Assembly: GCA_007122565.1 (NCBI GenBank)
Contig: SKTJ01000258.1
Location: forward strand, 1 to 7,177
Reading direction: 5' to 3'
Source of the DNA: Syntrophomonadaceae bacterium
GTDB taxonomy: Bacteria; Bacillota; Dethiobacteria; DTU022; UBA8154
Length of the DNA: 7,177 nt
This document shows, in pieces, positions 1-5,625 of this stretch. Made by a program: the position numbers and the translations under genes. The notes under the pieces were generated by a model. That model did no database searches, had not been told where the DNA came from, and saw nothing but the letters and a program-made list of their open reading frames with translations. The stretch's first letter is position 1; each line of letters starts with the position of its first letter.

Positions 1-2
1 CC

Positions 3-890
3 ATCGAGCATGCAGTCACTGTTTTTACACTTAAAATGATGCAGCATAAAATTGCCTATGATGTGGCCGAGCGGATCAAGGGAGATTTTCTTAACGATCT
101 GCTGAATGGCAATTATAAATACAGTGGGGATATGCTTAGGCGCGCTTCATACCTGGGGTATGATTTCTCCCGTCCTCATCAGGTTCTGTATATTGAAACC
201 AGTCAGGATGATGACGGAAGCACGGAAAAAAATGGTGAAAACGGCCAAATGCCTACCCGGATGCAGCGCAGTGTTTTTGATCTTGTAGATAACTGTTTGA
301 AAAAAAGGCTGCCCGGTTCCATGGTTGTGTGCATGAAAGACGAAGCCATTGTGGCGATTGCACCGTATCCGCAACAGAAATCCCTTCCCAAACCGGAGGA
401 TGCAGCTGTATTTTTAAAAGACGCGATCAAGGATTTGCTTCCCGGAATTACTGTATTAGTGGGGATAGGCAGGGTTTGTTACAATGTGCTCGAGATCAAT
501 AATTCTTTTCAGGAAGCCTACCGCTCTATTACTATTGCGCGAAAGCTTTGTAAGGATGACGAAGTTATCAGATATGATTCCCTGGGGGTTTATAAGCTTC
601 TTTTTGCAGTAAAGGATGGGGAAGCGCTCCAGGAATATGCTACTCAACTGCTCAGTCCAATTTTGCAATATGACCGGGAAAAAAATGATATCCTGCTGCA
701 GACACTGCGCAATTACCTGTTATGCAACTGTAACAACCAAAAAACAGCGGACAGCCTCTTCATCCACCTTAATACACTGAAATACCGCTTGCAAAAAATA
801 CAGGATATTTGCGAAGTGGACTTAAGCGATCCGGAAGAACGGCTCAACTTGCAGTTAGCCCTTAAAGTACTGGAGATCCAGAACGTTTAA
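3..890 (+). CDS. PucR/CdaR-family transcriptional regulator, C-terminal part (5' end outside window)
   Basis: This is a DNA-binding regulator of the PucR/CdaR (sugar-diacid/purine catabolism regulator) family. The frame is open to the left edge: upstream of the ATG at 36 it still codes for IEHAVTVFTLK, which reads like the helix that normally precedes this part in PucR proteins, so the ATG at 36 is probably internal and the gene is 5'-truncated by the window. Numbering from that ATG, residues about 46-170 resemble the GGDEF-like CdaR middle domain (VLVGIGR near 141-147, then an EAYRSITIARK helix). Residues about 220-281 are a clear PucR C-terminal helix-turn-helix: TLRNYL, NNQKTADSLFIHLNTLKYRL, then DPEERLNLQLAL. 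An N-terminal sensory domain is expected upstream but not seen. It lies on the same strand just ahead of the TRAP and CoA genes, so it may control them in response to their substrate; that is inference. The family call is firm; the ligand is unknown. Confidence 0.9.
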   Translation: MEHAVTVFTLKMMQHKIAYDVAERIKGDFLNDLLNGNYKYSGDMLRRASYLGYDFSRPHQVLYIETSQDDDGSTEKNGENGQMPTRMQRSVFDLVDNCLKKRLPGSMVVCMKDEAIVAIAPYPQQKSLPKPEDAAVFLKDAIKDLLPGITVLVGIGRVCYNVLEINNSFQEAYRSITIARKLCKDDEVIRYDSLGVYKLLFAVKDGEALQEYATQLLSPILQYDREKNDILLQTLRNYLLCNCNNQKTADSLFIHLNTLKYRLQKIQDICEVDLSDPEERLNLQLALKVLEIQNV

Positions 891-906
891 CAACCAATTT
901 GTTGTT
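889..906 (+). repeat. Small inverted repeat just after the regulator stop codon
   Basis: AACAAC (889-894) and GTTGTT (901-906) form a perfect 6-bp inverted repeat around a 6-base loop, starting in the stop codon of the regulator gene. The stem is AT-rich and no T-run follows, so it is a poor intrinsic terminator. It could equally be an operator half-site pair or chance. Confidence 0.25.
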
Positions 907-992
907 GGAAACGGACAAATATATTGAAGCTATTTATACAAATATAACATAGTATCGATGGCAACCTAATGTTAGAATAATATTGAATAATT

Positions 993-1022
993 TTGATTTA
1001 TGGCAAATATTCCCCGTATAAA
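993..1022 (+). promoter_or_regulatory. Candidate sigma-A promoter for the TRAP transporter genes
   Basis: TTGATT (993-998) and TATAAA (1017-1022) are separated by 18 bases, close to the housekeeping consensus, within an AT-rich gap of 247 bases between the regulator and dctP. Transcription from here would give a 5' leader of roughly 110 bases before the dctP start. The bases around the promoter (about 907-1020) are the likely place for a regulator operator, but no clear dyad was identified there. Confidence 0.5.
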
Positions 1023-1122
1023 TTAAAAGAATAAACTTGTGGAAGAAGGTGGTTGTTGCTTAAAGAAGACTACATTAATTGTAAAGGTGTCTTGAGGGTA
1101 TGAGGGTGTAAGTAAAAATCTT

Positions 1123-1140
1123 AAGGGGGTTTATGATTTG
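1123..1140 (+). promoter_or_regulatory. Ribosome binding site deciding the TTG start of dctP
   Basis: AAGGGGG at 1123-1129 sits 8 bases before the TTG at 1138. This TTG keeps the basic n-region (REKK) of the signal peptide, which the first downstream in-frame ATG would lose. An ATG at 1133 is out of frame and ends after two codons at the TGA overlapping the TTG. Confidence 0.7.
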
Positions 1141-2244
1141 AGAGAAAAGAAATTGTTTTTAATGGTATTATCCCTGGTAATGGTTACCCTGCTGGCAGGA
1201 TTACTGCTGGTTGGTTGTAGCCAGCCCGCACCGCCGGCCCCGGCAGCTCCTGCGGATCCTGCGGATCCCGCAGCTCCCGCTGAACCAGCTGCACCGATCG
1301 AAACTATTACACTGAACTATGCTTTCTTTGCCCCGGCGAACACATTCCCCGGTGTGCAGATGGAGGAGTGGGCCAAGCGGGTGGAGGAGCGCACCGGTGG
1401 CCAGATTGCAGTTGATACTTTCCCCGGCAGCACACTGTTGAACCCTGGTAACATGTATGACGGCGTGATTGAAGGTGTGGCGCAGATCGGCCTTTCCTGC
1501 CCCTCTTATGAACCGGGTCGTTTCCCTCTGCTTGAACTGGCTGATATGCCTGTTCAGTTTCCGAATGCCAAAGTGGCCAGCGTAGTCCTTTATGAGTTGA
1601 TCCAGGAATTCCAGCCCGAATCGCTGCAGGATTTCAAAGTAATCACCGCGTTTGTTACTGAGCCTGCCTATATCCAGTCCAAAACACGGGTAGCAAGCCT
1701 GGAAGATCTGCGCGGCCTCGAACTGCGTAGCGCCGGCACCGGTGTAGGCCCCCTGAGGGCACTGGGTGCCACTCCCGTGGCAATGGGACAGGGTGAAGTG
1801 GGGGAAGCATTGCAAACAGGCGTAATCGATGGTTATGCCTCTTCGCGGGAAGTGCTCTACGATTTTAAATATGCGGGGATTGTTAAGTACGTTACTGATT
1901 ATCCTACTTTCTATATCTCCTTCTTAGCACTGATGGATATTAACGTATGGAATTCCCTGCCGGCAGATGTGCAGGCAGTGATTGATGAACTGGGCCGGGA
2001 GATGGCTTTCTGGACCGGTGATTATCTGGACAACCACTGTGTTGACGCTGTGGAATGGGCTGTCAGTGAAGAGGGCGTGGAGGTAGTGACCCTGTCGGCT
2101 GACGAGCTGGCGAGATGGGATGCTGCGCTGCAGCCCCTGGTGGAAGAACATGTGGCAGATCTGGAAAGCAAAGGACTGCCCGGTCGTGCATTTGTCGAAA
2201 GGCTCTATGAATTAAGGGATAAGTACAGCGCAGAGTTCTCTTAA
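1138..2244 (+). CDS. dctP: TRAP transporter substrate-binding lipoprotein (DctP family)
   Basis: This is the extracytoplasmic solute receptor of a tripartite ATP-independent periplasmic (TRAP) transporter, which captures an organic acid and hands it to the membrane subunits encoded just downstream. The 368-residue protein starts with a basic n-region, a hydrophobic stretch (about 6-25) and a lipobox LVGC with the lipidated Cys at 27, so it is anchored to the outer face of the cytoplasmic membrane. Residues about 29-53 form a Pro/Ala-rich linker. The DctP fold follows: FAPANTFPGVQMEEWAKRVEE near 64-84, GVAQIG near 113-118, and LEDLRGLELRSAG at 188-200, whose Arg197 aligns with the Arg that binds the ligand carboxylate in this family. 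The start is TTG, supported by AAGGGGG 8 bases upstream. The ligand cannot be assigned; a mono- or dicarboxylate is usual, and the downstream CoA genes fit a carboxylate. Confidence 0.93.
   Translation: MREKKLFLMVLSLVMVTLLAGLLLVGCSQPAPPAPAAPADPADPAAPAEPAAPIETITLNYAFFAPANTFPGVQMEEWAKRVEERTGGQIAVDTFPGSTLLNPGNMYDGVIEGVAQIGLSCPSYEPGRFPLLELADMPVQFPNAKVASVVLYELIQEFQPESLQDFKVITAFVTEPAYIQSKTRVASLEDLRGLELRSAGTGVGPLRALGATPVAMGQGEVGEALQTGVIDGYASSREVLYDFKYAGIVKYVTDYPTFYISFLALMDINVWNSLPADVQAVIDELGREMAFWTGDYLDNHCVDAVEWAVSEEGVEVVTLSADELARWDAALQPLVEEHVADLESKGLPGRAFVERLYELRDKYSAEFS
1251..1268 (+). repeat. 9-bp tandem duplication in the dctP linker
   Basis: TGCGGATCC occurs twice head to tail (1251-1259 and 1260-1268) and codes for part of the Ala-Asp-Pro repeats in the Pro/Ala linker of the lipoprotein. 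Such linkers behind a lipidated Cys commonly vary in length by this sort of in-frame repeat. Confidence 0.7.
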
Positions 2245-2258
2245 GTTTTGTTGATCCT

Positions 2259-2328
2259 GCAAGCAATTCAGGGGCGCCCGCTGCCTGCTTTCCAAGAGAG
2301 ATACTCTGGTGGGCGCCCTTTTGCTTGC
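2259..2328 (+). terminator. Large hairpin between dctP and dctQ (attenuating terminator or mRNA 3'-end stabiliser)
   Basis: The gap between dctP and dctQ holds a nested inverted repeat. GCAAGCAA (2259-2266) pairs perfectly with TTGCTTGC (2321-2328). Inside it, GGGCGCCC (2272-2279) pairs with a second GGGCGCCC (2311-2318), extended by a G-T and an A-T pair. At the tip, CCAAGAG (2292-2298) pairs with CTCTGG (2304-2309) with one bulged A. The GC stem is followed by TTTT (2319-2322). Such structures between a binding-protein gene and its membrane genes often give more message for the binding protein than for the permease; this role is inferred here. Confidence 0.7.
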
Positions 2329-2356
2329 TTAAAGGTCGGATTGAAGAAATAGGGGG

Positions 2357-2376
2357 AAGGGAGGAGACGCCGGTTG
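2357..2376 (+). promoter_or_regulatory. Strong ribosome binding site deciding the TTG start of dctQ
   Basis: AAGGGAGGAG (2357-2366) is a nearly perfect anti-16S match, with the GGAGG core ending 9 bases before the TTG at 2374. The first in-frame ATG lies 26 codons further in, inside the first membrane segment, so TTG is the only sensible start. Confidence 0.75.
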
Positions 2377-2859
2377 CGGTTACTTGAAGGCATAAGCGTA
2401 CGGGTTAACCAACTTTTTATCTGGATTGCTGGTGTGGCACTGGTTGGGTCTATGTTGCTGTTGGTCACAAACATGTTTCTGCGGGTTGTTTATGTCCCGT
2501 TCGGCGCCACGTCTGAGGTGGTTGCTTTTTTGGCGGCACTTATTACGGCATTTGCCCTTGGTTTTTCCCAGATTAACAAGGCCCATGTGGCCATTGACCT
2601 GATTGTATCCCGCTTTTCCACGCGCACAAGCGCAGTTCTTGAAAGCATTACCATATCTTTAAGCATGATTTTATTTTCCTTTGCTACCTGGCATCTCTGG
2701 CTGTTTGCCGGGCGTCAGATGGGGCGGGGTGTTTTATCGGAGACATTGCGCCTGCCCTATTATTGGCTGATTTATGCAGTAGCCATTGGTTTTGCCAGCC
2801 TGGTACTTGTACTGGTCGTTGATCTAATCAAATCGCTTAGAAGGGGGGATAAAAAGTGA
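2374..2859 (+). CDS. dctQ: TRAP transporter small membrane subunit (DctQ family)
   Basis: This is the small four-helix membrane subunit of the TRAP transporter; it partners DctM and helps dock the binding protein. The 161-residue length is normal for the family. Hydrophobic segments are seen at about 14-36, 46-66, 87-112 and 128-152. The family signature is present as HVAIDLI at 71-77, after helix 2 (many relatives have HVxVDL). The C-terminus is basic (KSLRRGDKK), as expected for a cytoplasmic tail. The gene begins at a TTG behind a strong Shine-Dalgarno, and its TGA overlaps the GTG start of dctM by four bases, so the two are probably translationally coupled. It is separated from dctP by a hairpin-bearing 129-bp gap, unlike its tight link to dctM. 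Confidence 0.92.
   Translation: MRLLEGISVRVNQLFIWIAGVALVGSMLLLVTNMFLRVVYVPFGATSEVVAFLAALITAFALGFSQINKAHVAIDLIVSRFSTRTSAVLESITISLSMILFSFATWHLWLFAGRQMGRGVLSETLRLPYYWLIYAVAIGFASLVLVLVVDLIKSLRRGDKK
2841..2858 (+). promoter_or_regulatory. Ribosome binding site of dctM inside the end of dctQ
   Basis: AAGGGGGG (2841-2848) lies 7 bases before the GTG at 2856, within the last codons of dctQ. The GTGA overlap (start 2856-2858, stop 2857-2859) fixes the start of dctM. Confidence 0.75.
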
Positions 2860-4157
2860 GCCCTACTACCATTGCAATTCTCGGGATAGTGTTCATGTTT
2901 ATCCTCATGCTCCTGCGCATGCCGGTTGGCTTTGCCATGTTTTTTGCCGGTTTTGTAGGGTTCAGCTACTATGTCTCCCCCCAGGCAGCTTATAGCATGT
3001 TAAGCACTGATATCTGGGGTGGTTTTGCCTCGTACGGACTGAGTGTTATTCCCATGTTCGTTTTCATGGGGCAGATTGCCTTCCGCTCCGGTGTTACAGA
3101 GAGCCTTTACAGCGCGGCCTACCGGTGGGTGGGCAGCCTCAAGGGCGGCATGGCTGCCACTACCATCGCTGCCAGTACGGCTTTTGCTGCCATCTGCGGC
3201 TCAAATGCGGCAACAGCAGCGACGATGGGGACGATCGCACTGCCCGAAATGAAAAGATTCCGCTATAATGAAGCGCTCAGCACAGGAAGTGTGGCAGCAG
3301 GCGGAACGCTGGGCGTGGTGATTCCACCAAGTGTGGTATTAATTGTAATTGCACTGCAAACGGAACAGTCCATTACAAGGCTGTTTATTGCTAATATTAT
3401 TCCCGGCCTCTTATTATCCGGTTTGTTTTTAGCCACTGTTTTTCTTGTCTGTATGAAATACCCGGAGTGGGGTCCAGCCGGGCCAAAAACAACTTTTAAA
3501 GAGAAGATATTTTCTCTGCCCGGTGTAATTGAGCCCATTCTGCTGTTTGCTTTGGTAATTGTGGGGCTCTATCTTGGATGGTTTACGCCCACGGAAGCGG
3601 GAGCCGCCGGTTCGTTTGGCGCGCTGGTTCTTTCCCTGTTACAGAAAAAGCTAAACTGGGAGCGCTTTAAGCTGGCAGTAACGGACACGCTGCGTATTTC
3701 CACCATGGTGATAATCCTGATCACCGGCGCTGTGGCATTTGGCCGCTTTCTAACTATAACCAGGCTTCCCTTTGCTCTTTCCGACTGGGCAGCTTCGTTG
3801 CCCGTTCCCCCTTTTGTAATTCTGCTTGTGGTAATTATGATTTATATATTGGGCGGAGCTTTGATGGATGCCCTCGGTTTCCTGACCCTGTCTATCCCCA
3901 TCTTCTTTCCCCTGGCCATGGCGCTTGGTTATGATCCCATATGGTATACGGTTCTTATCACTTTGATTACGACCATGGGTGCAATTACCCCGCCTGTTGG
4001 GGTAAACGCCTTTATTGTCAAGGGACTGGTTCCGGAAGTGCCCATTCAGACGATCTTCAAAGGGGTCGGCTTCTTTTTGGCCTCTTATGTTGTATGTGTT
4101 GCCCTGTTGCTTGCATTCCCGCAGATTGCCCTGTTTTTACCAAACCTTCTATACTAA
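2856..4157 (+). CDS. dctM: TRAP transporter large membrane subunit (DctM family)
   Basis: This is the transport subunit of the TRAP system; in the family it moves the bound organic acid across the membrane, driven by an ion gradient (usually Na+). The 433 residues match the usual length and are hydrophobic almost throughout. Recognisable DctM motifs occur in order: LRMPVGFAM (20-28), ICGSNAATAATMG (113-125), GGTLGVVIPPS (149-159), LGWFTPTEAGA (240-250) and MGAITPPVGVN (374-384). The paired GSNAATAATMG/IPPS and TEAGA/TPPVGVN segments belong to the two pseudo-symmetric halves typical of the ion-transporter superfamily. In the first motif Asn117 stands where many relatives have Ser. The gene is coupled to dctQ through a GTGA overlap. 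No convincing terminator follows, so transcription could continue into the CoA-transferase gene. Confidence 0.95.
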   Translation: MSPTTIAILGIVFMFILMLLRMPVGFAMFFAGFVGFSYYVSPQAAYSMLSTDIWGGFASYGLSVIPMFVFMGQIAFRSGVTESLYSAAYRWVGSLKGGMAATTIAASTAFAAICGSNAATAATMGTIALPEMKRFRYNEALSTGSVAAGGTLGVVIPPSVVLIVIALQTEQSITRLFIANIIPGLLLSGLFLATVFLVCMKYPEWGPAGPKTTFKEKIFSLPGVIEPILLFALVIVGLYLGWFTPTEAGAAGSFGALVLSLLQKKLNWERFKLAVTDTLRISTMVIILITGAVAFGRFLTITRLPFALSDWAASLPVPPFVILLVVIMIYILGGALMDALGFLTLSIPIFFPLAMALGYDPIWYTVLITLITTMGAITPPVGVNAFIVKGLVPEVPIQTIFKGVGFFLASYVVCVALLLAFPQIALFLPNLLY

Positions 4158-4181
4158 GCGGGATTGCTTTCATGCAGGAGT

Positions 4182-4208
4182 TTGGCCTGTCCCTGTATAA
4201 TATATAAT
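4182..4208 (+). promoter_or_regulatory. Weak promoter candidate behind dctM
   Basis: Two overlapping -10-like hexamers, TATAAT at 4196-4201 and again at 4203-4208, lie shortly after the dctM stop. The only -35-like element is TTGGCC at 4182-4187, 15 bases before the second hexamer, which is short. It may give separate expression of the CoA-transferase operon, but the AT-rich context could mislead. Confidence 0.3.
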
Positions 4209-4224
4209 TTAGATACTCAGCAGA

Positions 4225-4252
4225 CAGTAGTTAGTAATCAGTAGTCAGAATA
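4225..4252 (+). repeat. Degenerate 7-bp tandem repeat
   Basis: Four consecutive heptamers can be read: CAGTAGT (4225-4231), TAGTAAT (4232-4238), CAGTAGT (4239-4245) and CAGAATA (4246-4252). The first and third are identical and the others are diverged copies. It sits in the non-coding gap between dctM and the CoA-transferase gene and looks like a decayed simple repeat rather than a binding-site array. Confidence 0.55.
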
Positions 4253-4296
4253 AGGTAAGAAGACAAACATTTGCTAAAAGACTCGCTGGTATTGCT

Positions 4297-4319
4297 GAAT
4301 TACAGAATTACAGAATAAC
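4297..4319 (+). repeat. 8-bp tandem repeat GAATTACA
   Basis: GAATTACA is repeated exactly at 4297-4304 and 4305-4312, followed by a partial, diverged third copy GAATAAC (4313-4319). It lies 55-77 bases before the CoA-transferase start. Its function is unknown. Confidence 0.6.
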
Positions 4320-4327
4320 GGTTGTTA

Positions 4328-4340
4328 CTCCTTTAAGGAG
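4328..4340 (+). promoter_or_regulatory. Palindrome CTCCTTTAAGGAG covering a Shine-Dalgarno
   Basis: CTCCTT and AAGGAG form perfect 6-base arms around a single T. The right arm AAGGAG (4335-4340) is a consensus ribosome binding site three bases before an ATG at 4344 that opens a six-codon ORF (MLKILL, stop at 4362-4364). In RNA the two arms could pair only partly because of the tight loop, so this may instead be a DNA operator. Confidence 0.35.
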
Positions 4341-4362
4341 ATAATGTTAAAAATTTTATTGT

Positions 4363-4385
4363 AAAGGGGGAAATTGTTGCTGATG
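4363..4385 (+). promoter_or_regulatory. Ribosome binding site and ambiguous start of the CoA-transferase gene
   Basis: AAAGGGGG (4363-4370) is followed by TTG 4374, TTG 4377, CTG 4380 and ATG 4383 in the same frame. The distances from the last G are 3, 6, 9 and 12 bases. The second TTG has the most usual spacing and the ATG the best codon; the choice changes at most three residues. Confidence 0.6.
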
Positions 4386-5579
4386 GATGAAAAAATGTTC
4401 CGGAAGCTTACCGTGTTAACCCTGGAGCAGGCTACGGTGGTTCCATATCTGACGTACCGTTTGGCTCATGATGGTATGGAAGTGATTCGCATGGAAAACC
4501 CGGGAATGCCTGATCCCAATCGTTTTATTGGGGAGAACCGTCTCGATGAAAAAGGAATGAATACCTATTTCTTATCGATCAATGCAGGAAAAAAGGCGAT
4601 TACTTTAAACCTGGCCTCCCCTAAGGGGCAGGAAATGCTTAAAGAGATAATTCGCAAACTTGATGTGGATATCTTCATCACCAACCAGTTACCGAAGAAT
4701 TATCAGAAGCTTGGTGTGGATTATGATATTCTCGCCTCTGCGAAGAAAGATCTAATCTGGCTGGGTATTACCGGTTTTGGGCCCGACTCCAATGAAGCGG
4801 CTTATGATCCTATCCTGCAGGCCCGGGGTGGCCTCATGGAGCTTACGGGTGAGCAGGAGGGGAATCCCATGGTAGTGGGTATTCCACTGCCGGACATGGG
4901 GACAAGTGAACACGGTTATGGATTAATCATGCGGGCTCTCTATAAAAAAGCCATCACAGGCGAGGGGAGTCGCATTGACCTCTCCATGTTTGAGAGTACC
5001 GTATCATGGCTTACTCAACCCATTTGCCTCACCAAGAGCTTTGGCAATCACATTTCGCGGCGTGGTAATACGCACGAATTCTTTGCTCCCGTATCCGTTT
5101 ACCCGACGCAGGACAGTTACGTCTATATTGCCGTGGGCAACGACCGCCAGTGGGAGACGGTAACTAAACTACCGGCCTTCCAGTCCCTGGCCAGGGAAGA
5201 ATATAAGGTTAACGCCGGGCGTATTAATGATGTGGACAACTTGAACCAGGCGATTGAGGCTATCACACGTCAGTTCAGCACCGACGATTTAATCGCCCTG
5301 TTTAATGAAGCAAGGGTGGCTATTTCCCGTGTAAACAACATTCAACAGGTTATTAACGATTCAATAGTGCAAAAAAAGGTGCTCTGCTCCCGTGATCAGA
5401 AAACGGGAACTGAACTTACCATGGCTCCGCCGCCTTTTACTTCTGTCTTCCTGAATGAACAGAACAGAACGCTCAGTTTCCCGCCGCGCCTGGGGGAGCA
5501 TAATGAGGATATCTTCTGTCAGGCCATGGGACTATCAGCGTCCGAATATGCTGAACTCCTGGCAGAGAAGGTTATTTAA
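4374..5579 (+). CDS. Class III CoA-transferase (CaiB/BaiF family)
   Basis: This cytoplasmic enzyme moves CoA between carboxylic acids (family: formyl-CoA, crotonobetainyl-CoA, benzylsuccinate and citramalate CoA-transferases), so it would activate the imported acid without ATP. The 401 residues match the usual ~400. The fold's landmarks are visible: VLTLEQATVVPYLTYRLAHDGMEVIRME (14-41), NAGKKAITLNLASPKGQEML (70-89), WLGITGFGPD (129-138), YDPILQARGGLMELTG (144-159), PDMGTSEHGYGLIMRALY (173-190), with Asp174 aligning with the catalytic Asp, and GEGSRIDLSMFES (196-208). The N-terminal segment is diverged: VP replaces the common GP, and TNQLPKNY replaces the common ENFRPG stretch. It begins 216 bases after dctM and is followed 43 bases later by the acyl-CoA dehydrogenase, likely its operon partner. 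The family is secure; the donor and acceptor acids are unknown. Confidence 0.92.
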   Translation: MLLMDEKMFRKLTVLTLEQATVVPYLTYRLAHDGMEVIRMENPGMPDPNRFIGENRLDEKGMNTYFLSINAGKKAITLNLASPKGQEMLKEIIRKLDVDIFITNQLPKNYQKLGVDYDILASAKKDLIWLGITGFGPDSNEAAYDPILQARGGLMELTGEQEGNPMVVGIPLPDMGTSEHGYGLIMRALYKKAITGEGSRIDLSMFESTVSWLTQPICLTKSFGNHISRRGNTHEFFAPVSVYPTQDSYVYIAVGNDRQWETVTKLPAFQSLAREEYKVNAGRINDVDNLNQAIEAITRQFSTDDLIALFNEARVAISRVNNIQQVINDSIVQKKVLCSRDQKTGTELTMAPPPFTSVFLNEQNRTLSFPPRLGEHNEDIFCQAMGLSASEYAELLAEKVI

Positions 5580-5605
5580 CCGTTCCTGGTAATACCGGGA
5601 GAGAT

Positions 5606-5625
5606 AGGGGGAAATTTTAGAGATG
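5606..5625 (+). promoter_or_regulatory. Ribosome binding site of the acyl-CoA dehydrogenase gene
   Basis: AGGGGG (5606-5611) lies 11 bases before the ATG at 5623, a rather long spacing. The protein from this ATG begins MYFKFNEEQEAIRKMV, the normal N-terminus of this family, so the start is well supported. Confidence 0.65.

Noticed and set aside
960..975. TGGCA-like element resembling a sigma-54 promoter
   Set aside because: The GC dinucleotide required about 10 bases after the GG is absent, and the regulator is not a sigma-54 activator.
1056..1103. Possible short leader ORF (TTG start, about 15 codons) in the gap before dctP
   Set aside because: AAGGTGG precedes it, but spacing is tight, the start is weak and no attenuator structure or telling codon run is visible.
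1201..1815. Long 204-codon reading frame on the minus strand within dctP
   Set aside because: It lies wholly opposite a confidently identified DctP gene, shows no recognisable domain and has no ribosome binding site context; it is a shadow of codon bias.
4158..4200. Terminator after dctM
   Set aside because: Only short pieces (GGGA/TCCC and CAGG/CCTG) can pair, with a large bulge and no proper T-run, so no terminator is called.
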